Shown here piece by piece: positions 8,398 to 17,397 of a stretch of 64,000 nucleotides of DNA. The notes under the pieces are model-generated. The model had not been told where the DNA came from and ran no database searches. It saw only the letters and a list, made by a program, of their open reading frames with translations. This stretch comes from Terrabacter sp. MAHUQ-38 (GTDB lineage Bacteria > Actinomycetota > Actinomycetes > Actinomycetales > Dermatophilaceae), in assembly GCF_014518425.1 (NCBI RefSeq), contig NZ_JACVCU010000001.1:248001-312000 (forward strand), read 5' to 3'. The stretch's first letter is position 1. The number at the start of each line of letters is the position of its first letter. The position numbers and the translations under genes are program-made.

Positions 8398-10395
8398 TCA
8401 GACCGGGCCACGCCCCAGGATGTCGCCGTCGGGGGTGACGACGTAGCCGTCCCGCGACCTCGACGGGTAGCCGGTGTCGAAGTGCATGTAGTCCTTCCAC
8501 TCGTCCGTGCCCGACCAGTACCAGTTGTAGGACCGGAACAGCGACCACACCATGCCGCCGTAGCGGATGGTGCCGGGTGCGCTCGCGGAAGCCGGCGCGT
8601 TGGGGTCCCAGGTGCCGGTGCGGGGGTTGATCCACGGGTTCTGCACGGGGTTGAGGTCGATCGCCCGGCCCCAGGCGTGGGGTGACGAGCCGTTCGGCGA
8701 GTTCTGTTCCGAGGCACGGCGACAGTTGAACGCGGTCGTCGCGTTGGCCTTGGAACCGAGCCAGTCCCATCCACCGAACATCTCGATGCCTTCGACCCGA
8801 TGCAACGGGAAACGCTTGGCATACAAGGTGTTGAAGATCTTGGCCGTGCTCGTCGTGACGTCGGCGTTGACGTTGACCCAGCCGCGGTGCGTCTTGCCGT
8901 CGAAGCCCCAGTAGGGGACCTCCACCCGGCGGAAGCTCGTCCGGTAGCCGGGGCAGTCGCCACTGCGCCACACCCCCGCGGCCTTGATGCGTTCCCACTG
9001 GGCGTCACTGATGAGCTTCACGCTCGCGGGTGCGTACGCCGCCACGGGTGGCGTCGCCGGCTTGCCGGTGGTCGTGAACCCGTACGGAGGGGGCAGGATC
9101 GCCGGTGTCGCGGCGCTCGTGCGCGCGGTCGTCGTGTAGCCGGCGCGACGCCCGGTCACGGTGACGGTGAGCCGCTTGCCGAGGTCGGCCGTCGTCGGGC
9201 GGTAGGAGCGACCCGTCGCGCCCGTGATCGCCGCACCCTCGCGGCGCCACTGGACGGCGAGGGTCGCCGTCGGCTCCCAGGTGCCCGTGCTCACCGAGAT
9301 GGGCTGCCCGACCCGTCGGAAGAACCCACCGATCTTCGGGGTCGGTGCGGTCGAGAACGGCCGCGTCACCGGTCCTCGGCTGCCGCTGGTGCGCACGACC
9401 GTGAGGAACCCCGGCCGCCGGGCGGTGATGACGACGCTGACGGAGTGACCGAGCCGCGTGGCATCGAGGTAGAACCAGTAGTTCGTCTGGCCCGCGACGT
9501 TCTTGCCGTCGACGCGCCACTGGTAGGTCCGGGTGGCCCACGGCGACCAGGTCCCCGTCGTGACGGTGACGGTCGAGCCGATCTGGACCGTTCCCGACAC
9601 CGCCGGCGTGGGAGCAGCCGCGAAGACGCCCCAGTCGACGGCCGTCGAGAGCGCCGAGGTGCGCTTGACCGGCGTGTAGCCGCTGCGGCTTCCTGTGACG
9701 GCGACCGAGATCCGCTTCGTCCGTTCGCCGGCCTGCAGGACATAGGTGCGCGCGGTCGCCCCGCTGATGGGGGCGCCGTTCGCGAGCCACTGGTAGGCGA
9801 ACGTCGCGCCGGGCGTCCACGTGCCGGGATCTGCCGTGAGGACTCGCCCCACGCGAAGGGTGCCGCCGACGGTCGGGACGGGCGCCGATGTGAAGACACC
9901 CGGGGCGACCGGGCCGACCGCGTCGCTCGTCACCTCGTCGACCTTGGTGTCGCCGTGGTACGACGTGACGACGACGGAGACCCGCTTGGACAGCTGCGGT
10001 GCAGTGAGCACCAACGTCGGGCGGGTCGCGTCGGCGACCGGCGTGCCGTCGACGAGCCACTGGTAGGTCAGCGTGAGGTCCGGGTCCCAGCCCTCGGTGA
10101 CGGCGGTGAGCGTCTCGCCGACCCGGGGCGTCCCGGTGACCGTCACCGTGCCCGGCGGAGCGGGCGTGGGTGCGTGCGCCGACGTCGCCGCCGGCGTCGA
10201 GGTCGATGTCGATGTCGATGTCGATGTCGTCGAGGTCGCCGCCGACGGCGTCGGGCTCGGCGTCGCGTCCGCGGCGGCCTGCGGCGCGACGCCCAGGACG
10301 GGGACCAGGGCGAACACCAGGACCGTCGCGGTCACGCCACCGCGCCCGCGCACGCGAGACATCGACGCGTGCCGTAGGCGGCGGTGACCGGTCAT
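8398..10395 (-). CDS. Secreted multi-domain protein: Ig-like repeats plus M15-type peptidase domain
   Basis: A 665-residue exported protein. A signal peptide (basic start, hydrophobic core VTATVLVFALVPVLGV, AQAAAD-like cleavage) is followed by a Ser/Thr/Pro linker and four repeats of about 85-90 residues. Each repeat has a pattern like GTWTPGATFAYQWLANG then KRISVAVTGSRSGYT, as in bacterial Ig-like surface repeats. The last 210 or so residues form an M15-type (VanY/L-Ala-D-Glu peptidase-like) domain: SPHAWGRAIDLNP supplies two zinc ligands and DYMHFD the third. It probably acts on peptidoglycan at the cell surface, the repeats serving as a stalk or wall anchor. Start ATG with GGGGAGG upstream. 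Confidence 0.82.
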   Translation of the reverse strand: MTGHRRLRHASMSRVRGRGGVTATVLVFALVPVLGVAPQAAADATPSPTPSAATSTTSTSTSTSTSTPAATSAHAPTPAPPGTVTVTGTPRVGETLTAVTEGWDPDLTLTYQWLVDGTPVADATRPTLVLTAPQLSKRVSVVVTSYHGDTKVDEVTSDAVGPVAPGVFTSAPVPTVGGTLRVGRVLTADPGTWTPGATFAYQWLANGAPISGATARTYVLQAGERTKRISVAVTGSRSGYTPVKRTSALSTAVDWGVFAAAPTPAVSGTVQIGSTVTVTTGTWSPWATRTYQWRVDGKNVAGQTNYWFYLDATRLGHSVSVVITARRPGFLTVVRTSGSRGPVTRPFSTAPTPKIGGFFRRVGQPISVSTGTWEPTATLAVQWRREGAAITGATGRSYRPTTADLGKRLTVTVTGRRAGYTTTARTSAATPAILPPPYGFTTTGKPATPPVAAYAPASVKLISDAQWERIKAAGVWRSGDCPGYRTSFRRVEVPYWGFDGKTHRGWVNVNADVTTSTAKIFNTLYAKRFPLHRVEGIEMFGGWDWLGSKANATTAFNCRRASEQNSPNGSSPHAWGRAIDLNPVQNPWINPRTGTWDPNAPASASAPGTIRYGGMVWSLFRSYNWYWSGTDEWKDYMHFDTGYPSRSRDGYVVTPDGDILGRGPV
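10205..10228. repeat. Hexanucleotide tandem repeat in the linker of the secreted M15 protein
   Basis: Four perfect copies of GATGTC, flanked by degenerate copies (GAGGTC), encode the (Ser-Thr)n linker after the signal peptide. Copy-number change would alter linker length by two residues per unit without shifting frame. Confidence 0.7.
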
Positions 10396-10486
10396 GAGGA
10401 CCTCCCCGGAGGGTGCGTCTCGACGATGGTGCTTGCGAGACTAGGCCCGAACTGGTGCCAATAGGACAATACGGACGTGCGAAGGT

Positions 10487-11293
10487 TCAGGGCGTGAAGG
10501 CCTCGCGGAAGCGCTGGAGCGCCAGCTCGGGGTCGTCTGACGCGAAGGCCTCGAGCCCGACCGGCCCGCGGTAGCCCATGTCCGCGAGCGCCCGAGCGAC
10601 GGCGGGGTAGCTGATCTCGCCGGTGCCCGGCTCGCAGCGCCCCGGCACGTCGGCCACCTGGATCTCGCCGATCCAGGGCAGCGCCCGCCGGCAGAGCTCG
10701 ATGAGGTTCCCCTCCCCGATCTGTGCGTGGTAGAGGTCGAGCATCAGCCTGAGGTGCGGGCTGTCGACGGACTCGACGAGGGCGAGACAGTCGGCGGCCG
10801 TCGCGAACGGCACACCGGGGTGGTCGACCGCGGTGTTGAGGTTCTCGAGCACGAACATCACGCCCTCGCGCTCGCCGAGCTCGCCGAGGCGACCGAGCGT
10901 GCGCTGCGCGGTGAGCCACATCGGGCCCGGTGCGACCGGCTCCGGCCGCACCGGTAGACCTCGGTCGTCGAGGCCGGTGCCGTGGAGGTTGAGGCGCGGA
11001 ATTCCGAGGCGTTTCGCTACCGGCACCGACTCGGCCGCGGTGGCGAGCAGCTCGTCGGCACCCTCGTCGTCACCGAGCCGCCCCCGGACGTAGCCGGTCA
11101 TCGACGAGAAGACGACACCCTCGTCGCGTAGGCTCTCGAGCGCGTCGAGGTCGTGACGGGTCCAGTCCCAGATCTCCACGTGGAACCCGAGCTCGTGGAT
11201 GCGGCGCACCCGGTCGGCGAACGGCAGGTCGAGGAAGACCATCTCGGCGCTGACCGCGAGCGTGAACGGGCTCGCCCCTGTGCCCCTCGTCAT
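10487..11293 (-). CDS. Xylose isomerase-like TIM-barrel protein (hydroxypyruvate isomerase-like)
   Basis: A 268-residue sugar phosphate isomerase/epimerase-type TIM barrel. FVLENLNT and LMLDLYHAQIGEGN, plus GLEAFASDDPELALQRF at the end, match the hydroxypyruvate isomerase-like branch (metal ligands Glu, Asp, His, Glu). It probably isomerises or cleaves a keto-sugar made by the preceding oxidoreductase. Its ATG overlaps the stop of that gene by 4 bp (ATGA), so the two are translationally coupled. The operon is divergent from a LacI regulator. The true substrate cannot be told from sequence. Confidence 0.82.
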   Translation of the reverse strand: MTRGTGASPFTLAVSAEMVFLDLPFADRVRRIHELGFHVEIWDWTRHDLDALESLRDEGVVFSSMTGYVRGRLGDDEGADELLATAAESVPVAKRLGIPRLNLHGTGLDDRGLPVRPEPVAPGPMWLTAQRTLGRLGELGEREGVMFVLENLNTAVDHPGVPFATAADCLALVESVDSPHLRLMLDLYHAQIGEGNLIELCRRALPWIGEIQVADVPGRCEPGTGEISYPAVARALADMGYRGPVGLEAFASDDPELALQRFREAFTP

Positions 11294-12333
11294 CGCGCCA
11301 CGGCTCCCTCGACCGCGCGGTCGGCGTCGCGCACGGTGACGGTGCCCCCGGTCTCGACGGCTTCGATGCACGCCAGCGCGATCCGCAGCGCGGCGCGGGC
11401 GTCCTCGCCGCCAACCTGCGTCGGCGTGCCCTCACGAACGGTGCTGCAGAAGGCCGCGAGCTCTGCGGCATACGCGTCGGTGAACAGGTCCGTGTCGGCG
11501 CGGGCCGTCGGGCTCGAGACGCCCGCGGCGCTCCAGTGGGCGGTGCTCAGGTGCGCGGGGTTCCCGGCGGTGACCATGCCGGCCGAGCCGAAGGCCTCGC
11601 CGCGCACGTCGTAGCCGTATGCCGCTGAGAAGCTGGCCTCGGCGACGCCGATCGCGCCGTTGTCGTAGCGGATCGTGACCACCGCGGTGTCGAGCAGCCC
11701 GGCCTCCTTGAAGTCGGGCGCCACGAGCGCGTCGGCCATGACCGAGAGCTCCACGGCCGTCGCGTCGGCGTTGAACCAGTTGAGCGCGTCGAAGTCGTGG
11801 ATGAGCGTCTGGGTGAAGATCGTCCACGGCGGCACGGCCCCTGGGTTGGCGAGTCCGGGGTCGCGGGTCAGCGACCGCAGCAGCTGGGGCGTGCCGATGC
11901 CGCCCGCCACCACCGTCTCGCGGGCCGTGACGAAGTCGCGGGCGAAGCGACGGTTGAACCCCACCTGCAGGGGTACGCCGGCAGCCTGGCACGCGGCGAT
12001 GGCGCGGTCGGCGTCGGCGAGGGTCATCGCCATCGGCTTCTCCACGAAGACGGCCTTGCCGGCCTCGGCCGCCGCGACGACGAGGTCGGCGTGCGCCGTG
12101 CTCGCGCACGTGATCGCGACCGCCTCGACGCGCGGGTCGTCGATGAGCGCCTGGGGATCCGTGAGCCACTCGACCCCCAGCTGCTCGCCGAGGCGTTCGG
12201 CGGCCACGGCCTGCGGGTCGGCGACGACGACGAGGTCTGCCTCGCCGAGGCGGCGCGCGAGCGTCGTGGCGTGATGGGTGCCGATGCGGCCGGCTCCGAT
12301 GAGGCCGAACCGGACGGGGTCGATACGCGTCAT
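11290..12333 (-). CDS. Gfo/Idh/MocA-family oxidoreductase
   Basis: A 347-residue NAD(P)-dependent sugar/cyclitol dehydrogenase. FGLIGAGRIGTHHA is the N-terminal Rossmann motif, FVEKPMAM carries the family's catalytic Lys (EKP), and FTQTLIHDFDALNWF contains the conserved His/Asp region. It resembles myo-inositol 2-dehydrogenases but the context is not an inositol operon. It is first in a two-gene operon with the TIM-barrel gene and divergent from the LacI gene at 12451, with an operator at 12356-12371 just upstream of its start. Confidence 0.85.
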   Translation of the reverse strand: MTRIDPVRFGLIGAGRIGTHHATTLARRLGEADLVVVADPQAVAAERLGEQLGVEWLTDPQALIDDPRVEAVAITCASTAHADLVVAAAEAGKAVFVEKPMAMTLADADRAIAACQAAGVPLQVGFNRRFARDFVTARETVVAGGIGTPQLLRSLTRDPGLANPGAVPPWTIFTQTLIHDFDALNWFNADATAVELSVMADALVAPDFKEAGLLDTAVVTIRYDNGAIGVAEASFSAAYGYDVRGEAFGSAGMVTAGNPAHLSTAHWSAAGVSSPTARADTDLFTDAYAAELAAFCSTVREGTPTQVGGEDARAALRIALACIEAVETGGTVTVRDADRAVEGAVAR

Positions 12334-12355
12334 GACTGCTCCTTCGCAGATACGT

Positions 12356-12371
12356 ACTAGAGCGCTCTAGT
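12356..12371. promoter_or_regulatory. Perfect 16-bp LacI-type operator
   Basis: ACTAGAGCGCTCTAGT is a perfect palindrome with the central CG typical of LacI-family operators. It lies 23 bp upstream of the oxidoreductase start and about 80 bp from the divergent LacI gene, the obvious ligand-responsive repressor. Confidence 0.75.
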
Positions 12372-12429
12372 GCTCCGGTCATTGAAGCCGCTCCCCGCCA
12401 CGCCGGTCAAGAGGTGGTCCGCCGCAGTG

Positions 12430-12442
12430 GAGCGCTCTAGAG
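12430..12442. promoter_or_regulatory. Second LacI operator half-copy overlapping the lacI promoter
   Basis: GAGCGCTCTAGAG repeats the right half and core of the 16-bp operator. It overlaps the TAGAGT -10 hexamer that sits 7 nt before the lacI GTG start, which suggests autorepression or looping with the stronger site 70 bp away. Confidence 0.55.
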
Positions 12443-12450
12443 TCGCGGAC

Positions 12451-13506
12451 GTGGGAGCCGAGAAGGTCACGATGGAGCACGTCGCCGCGCGGGCCGGCGT
12501 CTCACGCGCCCTCGTGTCCATCGTCTTCCGCGGCGTCGCCGGCGCCTCCGACGCGACGCGCGAGCGGGTCCTTGCCGCGGCACGTGAGCTGGACTATCGA
12601 CCCGACACCCGCGCGAGCCGGCTGGGCAGCAGCCGAACCCGCACGCTCGGCGTCACGTTCCGGGTCGGTCACGCCTTCCACGGGGACCTCCTCGGGAGCC
12701 TCTACACGCACGCCGACGCCGCAGGCTACGAGCTCGTCCTCAGCGGGGTGACGCCGTCACGCTCGGAGACGTCCGCCGTCGAGACCCTGCTGTCCGAGAG
12801 GTGCGAGGGCATCGTCCTGCTCGGCAGCAGCCAGACCGCGGCCCAGCTCGGGCGCCTGTCGGCGCGGCTGCCGGTCGTGAGCGTCCTTCGCGCCGTGCCC
12901 GGCCGGGACGTGGGCGTCGTGCGAACGGACGACACCGCCGGCCTGCGCCTCTCCGTCGAGCACCTGCGCAGCCTCGGCCACACCCGCATCGCCCTGCTCG
13001 ACGGCGGTCGCACAGCCGGGGCGGCCGAACGGCGACGCGGCTACCGCGCTGCGGTCCGCCGGTCTCCCGGCCTCGTCGAGACGGTCCTGCCCGGCGGGCT
13101 GAGCGAGCTCGAGGGCGCCCAGGCGGCCCGCGCCTTCCTCGCGCTCGACGCTCCGCAGCAGCGGCCCACCGCGGTCGCGGCGTTCAACGACCGGTGCGCG
13201 ATCGGCTTCGTCGACGTCGTTCGGCAGGCGGGCCTGCGTGTGCCCGGCGACGTGTCGGTCGTCGGCTTCGACGACATCACGGAGGCGGGATACCCGCACG
13301 TGGCGCTGACGACCGTGCGCCAGGACGCGGAACGTCTCGGGGCCGAAGCGGTGCGATCCCTGACCCGCCGCCTCGACGTCGAGCCCCGGCTCGGCGACGC
13401 GCCAGGGCCCGCGGCGGAGCCGGTGATCATCGAGCCCGTGGTCATCGAGCCCGAGCTCGTCGTGCGCTCCAGCACGGCACCACCAGCCCGATCGGCTGGC
13501 TCATAG
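12451..13506 (+). CDS. LacI-family transcriptional regulator
   Basis: A 351-residue repressor. The N-terminal HTH reads VTMEHVAARAGVSRALVSIV with hinge-helix region RASRLGSSRTRTLGV, followed by a periplasmic-binding-protein-like sensor domain (VVGFDDITEAGYPHVALTTV near the end). The GTG at 12451 is chosen because TAGAGT lies 7 nt upstream (leaderless) and the HTH begins at once; an ATG seven codons later is possible. The C-terminus has a short repeated PVIIEPVVIEPE stretch. It most likely controls the divergent oxidoreductase/TIM-barrel operon. Confidence 0.87.
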   Translation: MGAEKVTMEHVAARAGVSRALVSIVFRGVAGASDATRERVLAAARELDYRPDTRASRLGSSRTRTLGVTFRVGHAFHGDLLGSLYTHADAAGYELVLSGVTPSRSETSAVETLLSERCEGIVLLGSSQTAAQLGRLSARLPVVSVLRAVPGRDVGVVRTDDTAGLRLSVEHLRSLGHTRIALLDGGRTAGAAERRRGYRAAVRRSPGLVETVLPGGLSELEGAQAARAFLALDAPQQRPTAVAAFNDRCAIGFVDVVRQAGLRVPGDVSVVGFDDITEAGYPHVALTTVRQDAERLGAEAVRSLTRRLDVEPRLGDAPGPAAEPVIIEPVVIEPELVVRSSTAPPARSAGS

Positions 13507-14297
13507 TGGCGGGGCGTCACCTCGGGACGGACGTGCACGAGAGGCTCACAGCCGTCAACGGGCGGTACGTGCGCTCGCTGGTGGTCGGCGACGGAGCCTC
13601 TGGCACAAGGCCGCTCGTCGTCGTCCTTCCGGGACTCGGCCTGCCGTTCTACACGCTGCGTACCGGACGGGCCCTCGTCGCACGAGGCCTCGACTGCACG
13701 GTGCTCGACCTGCCCGGCTTCGGGTCCGACCGACCGCGGTCGACGCGACCGAACATCCACGCCATCGGTCTCACCGCCGCGCGCTGGCTGGCCTGCGAGG
13801 CGGCCGACCGGCCCGTCGTCGTCCTGGGTCACTCGACGGGTGCGCAGGCTGCGCTCACGACCGCCCTGGCGCTCGGCGAGCGCCGGCGCCGCCTCTCGCT
13901 CGTCATGGCCGGCCCGACCTTCACACCCCGGCAGCGGCGCCTCCCCGGTCTGGCCCTGGCGACCCCGCTCGCCTACCGCAACGACGCCCCGCACGAGCTC
14001 GACCCGGCCGAGATCTATCGCGGTCGCACCGGGATCATCGCGATCCTGCGGGGCAGTCTGCGCGACGCGCCGGAGGAGCGGATCACCCAGCTCCCGGCGC
14101 CCGTGACCGTCACGGCGGGCGTCCACGACGCGTACGCGCCGGCCGAGTGGCTCGACAGGCTCGCCACCTCAGCAGGCAGCGCAGCGAGCGTGAGGACCTC
14201 GCTGCTCGGCGGCTCGCACAACAACCTCTTCACCCACCCCGACGAGGTGGCCGACCTCGTCGTCCTTGCCGCGCACGATGCAGAGGCGGCCGACTGA
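13506..14297 (+). CDS. Alpha/beta-hydrolase fold protein
   Basis: A 263-residue hydrolase. VVVLPGLGLPFYTLR is the oxyanion-hole strand, VVLGHSTGAQAALT carries the nucleophile elbow (GHSTG), AGVHDAYAPAEWL supplies the likely acid, and GGSHNNLFTHPDEVA the catalytic His. The GTG start shares a base with the lacI stop (TAGTG), indicating coupling to the regulator. It may be an esterase removing an acyl group from the sugar substrate of the module, but this is inference from position only. Confidence 0.8.
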   Translation: MAGRHLGTDVHERLTAVNGRYVRSLVVGDGASGTRPLVVVLPGLGLPFYTLRTGRALVARGLDCTVLDLPGFGSDRPRSTRPNIHAIGLTAARWLACEAADRPVVVLGHSTGAQAALTTALALGERRRRLSLVMAGPTFTPRQRRLPGLALATPLAYRNDAPHELDPAEIYRGRTGIIAILRGSLRDAPEERITQLPAPVTVTAGVHDAYAPAEWLDRLATSAGSAASVRTSLLGGSHNNLFTHPDEVADLVVLAAHDAEAAD

Positions 14298-14309
14298 CGG
14301 CAGGGCGAG

Positions 14310-14969
14310 TCAGCCGCCCTGCACGGGGTCGCGGCCCTGCCAGGTGCAGACGCACGCCTCGTTGCCCTCGGGGTCGGCGAGGATCCAGAAGGCCGGGGCC
14401 CTGGTGTCCGAGACCAGTCGCCCACCGGCCGCAAGCGCCCGCTCGATGCGCCCGGGCGCCTCGTCGTGGGCGACGGTGACGTCGAGATGGATCCGGTTGC
14501 GCTGCAGCCTGGGCTCGTCCATCTGCTGGAACCACAGGGCCGGGCCCATCCGAAGGGGGTCCTGCAGGTCGTCGCGGGCGATGACGTCCCAGCCGAGCAC
14601 GGCGTGCCAGAAGGGGCGTACGGCGTCGATGTCCATCGCGTCGATGGCGATCTCGAGCACCGTCAGGGACTGTGGCTCGGATGGCAGGCCCATCTCGGCG
14701 ACGACTCTGTCGATGGCGCGCCCCAGCTCGACGTCTGCCTCGCTGACGCCGCCGGCCGGCTCGGTCGACACGGTCAGGTGCACGACCTCGCCGCGCACGT
14801 CGACGTCGGGCTGGCGACCGACCGTGGCCGCCACCTCACCCACTCTCGCGACGAGGGCGAAGGCGGTCGCGGCGTCGGGCGCGCGGACCGTGAGGTGCAT
14901 GCGCTGGAGCAGGAGCCGCCACTCGGGCAGTGCGTCGGACGCCGCCTGGCGCGAGAGCTTGTCGACCAT
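14310..14969 (-). CDS. Degenerate pterin-dehydratase-like domain fused to a VOC/glyoxalase-like domain
   Basis: A 219-residue protein. Residues about 1-95 resemble pterin-4a-carbinolamine dehydratase (pattern of RAPDAATAFALVARVGEVA, then GVSEADVELGRAIDRV), but the catalytic HHP motif is replaced by GRQPDV and the TH motif by ST. The C-terminal 110 residues are a VOC domain (FWHAVLGWDV, RIHLDVTVAHDEA, LADPEGNEACVC). The function is unknown. The start follows TACCGT by 6 nt (leaderless). It is convergent with the hydrolase gene, 12 bp apart. Confidence 0.75.
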   Translation of the reverse strand: MVDKLSRQAASDALPEWRLLLQRMHLTVRAPDAATAFALVARVGEVAATVGRQPDVDVRGEVVHLTVSTEPAGGVSEADVELGRAIDRVVAEMGLPSEPQSLTVLEIAIDAMDIDAVRPFWHAVLGWDVIARDDLQDPLRMGPALWFQQMDEPRLQRNRIHLDVTVAHDEAPGRIERALAAGGRLVSDTRAPAFWILADPEGNEACVCTWQGRDPVQGG

Positions 14970-15001
14970 CCTCCGACGGTAGTGCGTCCCGACTCCAGCG
15001 G

Positions 15002-16036
15002 TCAGTCCTCGCGTATGCCGCCGCGCCGGGCCGTCCTGTCAGCGCCCGGTGACGTCGTGCCGCGGATCACCAGCTGCGGCTCCAGGACGAGCTCGACGGG
15101 TTCCGTTCGACCGTCGTCGAGGCGCTGGGTCGCGGCCTCGACGGCGGCGGTCGCCATCGCATCGGGGATCTGGCTGACGCTCGTGAGGTCGACGGTCGCG
15201 AGACGGGCGATGGGGCTGTCGTCGTAGCCGACGACCGAGACGTCGCCCGGCACGTCGACACCGTCCCGCCGCAGCCGGTCGATGAGGCCGAGGGCCGCCC
15301 GGTCGTTGAACGCCACGACGGCGGTCGTGCCGCCGCTGCGCAGGCCTGCGGCGGCGGCCGCGCCCGACTCCTCGTCGTCACCGCCCGCGACGACGAGGGC
15401 GGCATCGGCGAGACGGCGGCGCTTCATGGTTCGGCGGTAGCCCTGTCGACGCAGCGTCGAGATCGGACCCCGCGGGCCGTCGACGAAGACGATGTCGCGG
15501 TGCCCCAGGTCGACGAGGTGCTCGACGGCCAGGCCGACACCGACGTCGTCGGCGGCACGGACGACGTCGACCCCGGCGACGTGGGCGCGACGGCCGATGG
15601 CGACCACGTGGTGCTCCTCGGCGAGCGCGGCGAGCTCCGCGTCGGAGAGCCGGGGGCCGAGGAGCAGCAGGGCCTCGCAGCGGAAGTCGAGCAACGACTC
15701 GACGGCGCGGCGCTCGTCACGTGTGCGCGTCAGCGGGCTGACGACGAGGTCATAGCCACGATCGTCTGCGGCGGCCTGCAGGTCCTCCAGCAGCTCGCCG
15801 TGGAAGGTGCTGCGGACGTCCATCGTCACGCCGAGCAGCTGCGTGCGCCGTCGCGCGAGGAGGCTCGCCGTGCGGTCAGCCCGGTAGCCGAGGTCGGACG
15901 CCGCGCGCAGCACGGCCGCACGCGTGGACTCGGACGGGCCGGGGCGGCCCCGCAGCACGAGTGAGACGGATGCCGTGGAGACGCCTGCGCGGGCGGCGAC
16001 GTCGTCGAGGCGCGGACGCGGCGGGCGGGACGGCAT
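15002..16036 (-). CDS. LacI-family transcriptional regulator
   Basis: A 344-residue repressor with N-terminal HTH (RLDDVAARAGVSTASVSLVL) and effector domain (VSVVGYDDSPIARLATVDLTSV). The ATG is preceded by GAGGAG. It is divergent from the oxidoreductase/TIM-barrel pair at 16171-18384 and a perfect 18-bp operator lies between them, so it presumably represses that operon and perhaps itself. Confidence 0.88.
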   Translation of the reverse strand: MPSRPPRPRLDDVAARAGVSTASVSLVLRGRPGPSESTRAAVLRAASDLGYRADRTASLLARRRTQLLGVTMDVRSTFHGELLEDLQAAADDRGYDLVVSPLTRTRDERRAVESLLDFRCEALLLLGPRLSDAELAALAEEHHVVAIGRRAHVAGVDVVRAADDVGVGLAVEHLVDLGHRDIVFVDGPRGPISTLRRQGYRRTMKRRRLADAALVVAGGDDEESGAAAAAGLRSGGTTAVVAFNDRAALGLIDRLRRDGVDVPGDVSVVGYDDSPIARLATVDLTSVSQIPDAMATAAVEAATQRLDDGRTEPVELVLEPQLVIRGTTSPGADRTARRGGIRED

Positions 16037-16118
16037 ACGGCTCCTCGGGTCGGGCGACGACGCGGCCCAGTTTGTCAGGACAAAGCGTTGACAGCGCGGT
16101 GGCGGGACCAGCACACTC

Positions 16119-16136
16119 TCTTAAAGCGCTTTAAGA
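16119..16136. promoter_or_regulatory. Perfect 18-bp LacI-type operator
   Basis: TCTTAAAGCGCTTTAAGA is a perfect palindrome with the GCGC centre typical of LacI-family sites. It lies 34 bp before the oxidoreductase start and shares the AAGCGCTT-type core with the operator at 12356-12371. The divergent LacI is the likely binder. Confidence 0.8.
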
Positions 16137-16170
16137 CTAGCGTACGAAACGATGTCCAGAGAGGCACATC

Positions 16171-17358
16171 ATGACCACTGCCCCCATCGGCGTCGCCGTC
16201 ATCGGCGCCGGCATGGCCGGCCGGGCCCACTGCGCCGGCTACCGCTCCGCCCCGACGCTCTTCGACCCGCCGCTCCCCCCGATCCGGTATGCCGCCGTGG
16301 TCGACGCCAACGCGGCCGTGGCGGAGGACGCCGCCACCCGCTACGGCTACGAGCGGTCCGGCACCGACTGGCGCGAGCTCCTCGACGCCGACGACGTGCA
16401 GGTCGTCAGCGTCGTCGTCGCCAACCACCTGCACCGCGAGATCGTCGAGGCACTCCTCGACGCCGGCAAGCACGTGCTCTGCGAGAAGCCGCTCGCAGCG
16501 AGCCTCGAGGACGCGCGGGCCATGGTGGCCGCCGCCCAGGCGCACCCTGACCAGGAGAGCGGCGTCGGCTTCGTCTACCGGCGCCAGCCCGCCGTGGCCG
16601 CCGTGCGCGACCTCCTCCGCGAGGAGCTCGGCGAGGTGTCCCACTTCAACGGCCGCTACTGGTGCGACTACGCCCTCAGCCCCGAGACGCCGATGGCCTG
16701 GCGCTACAAGGGCGGCCCCGGCACCGGCGCCCTCGCCGACATCGGCAGCCACCTCATCGACCTCTCCGAGTTCCTCTGCGGGCCCATGGAGTCGGTCAGC
16801 GGCGGCACGTTCACGACGAAGGTCACCGAGCGCGCCGTCCCCCTCGGCACGACGTACGGCCACGCCAAGGCCGAGCTCTCCGATGTGCGCGAGCCTGTCG
16901 AGAACGACGACGTCGCGAGCTTCACCGCACACTTCGCGAGCGGCGCGCTCGGCACCTTCTCGATCTCGCGCATCGCGCCCGGCCACGCCAACTCGCTGGC
17001 GTTCGACGTCATGGCCCAGCACGGCGCCGCCAAGTGGGACATGGACCGGCCCGCCGAGTTCAGCGTCATCCTGAACCAGACCGACGACCGCCACTCCGCC
17101 TTCAACGGCTACAACCAGGTGCTCGCCGGGCCGGCCCACCCGTACGTCAAGGGCGGTCTGCCCATGGACTTTCCCGGCTGCTCGTTCGGCGTCGGTGACC
17201 TCTTCGGCTACCAGGCCCGCGCCTTCCTCGAGCAGGTCGCCGGCATCAAGGGCCTGCCTCCGGTCGCGCCCCTCGAGGACGGCGTGCGCGACCTCCAGAT
17301 CATCGACGCGGTGGCCCGGTCCGCCTCGGCCGGCGGCGCGACGATCTCCGTCGCCTGA
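16171..17358 (+). CDS. Gfo/Idh/MocA-family oxidoreductase
   Basis: A 395-residue NAD(P)-dependent dehydrogenase, at the long end of the family. VAVIGAGMAGRAHCAGY binds the cofactor; VLCEKPLAASLEDA holds the EKP catalytic Lys; GALADIGSHLIDLSEFL contains the conserved Asp/His pair. The C-terminal segment (PMDFPGCSFGVGDLFGYQ) is typical of actinobacterial members linked to sugar-isomerase genes. It is followed after 39 bp by a TIM-barrel gene, and the two likely form a LacI-controlled catabolic step. The substrate is unknown; a 3-keto-glycoside route is one option. Confidence 0.85.
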   Translation: MTTAPIGVAVIGAGMAGRAHCAGYRSAPTLFDPPLPPIRYAAVVDANAAVAEDAATRYGYERSGTDWRELLDADDVQVVSVVVANHLHREIVEALLDAGKHVLCEKPLAASLEDARAMVAAAQAHPDQESGVGFVYRRQPAVAAVRDLLREELGEVSHFNGRYWCDYALSPETPMAWRYKGGPGTGALADIGSHLIDLSEFLCGPMESVSGGTFTTKVTERAVPLGTTYGHAKAELSDVREPVENDDVASFTAHFASGALGTFSISRIAPGHANSLAFDVMAQHGAAKWDMDRPAEFSVILNQTDDRHSAFNGYNQVLAGPAHPYVKGGLPMDFPGCSFGVGDLFGYQARAFLEQVAGIKGLPPVAPLEDGVRDLQIIDAVARSASAGGATISVA

Positions 17359-17397
17359 CTCTCCGACCATCCCAAGCACTTTCGGAAGGATCCACCC

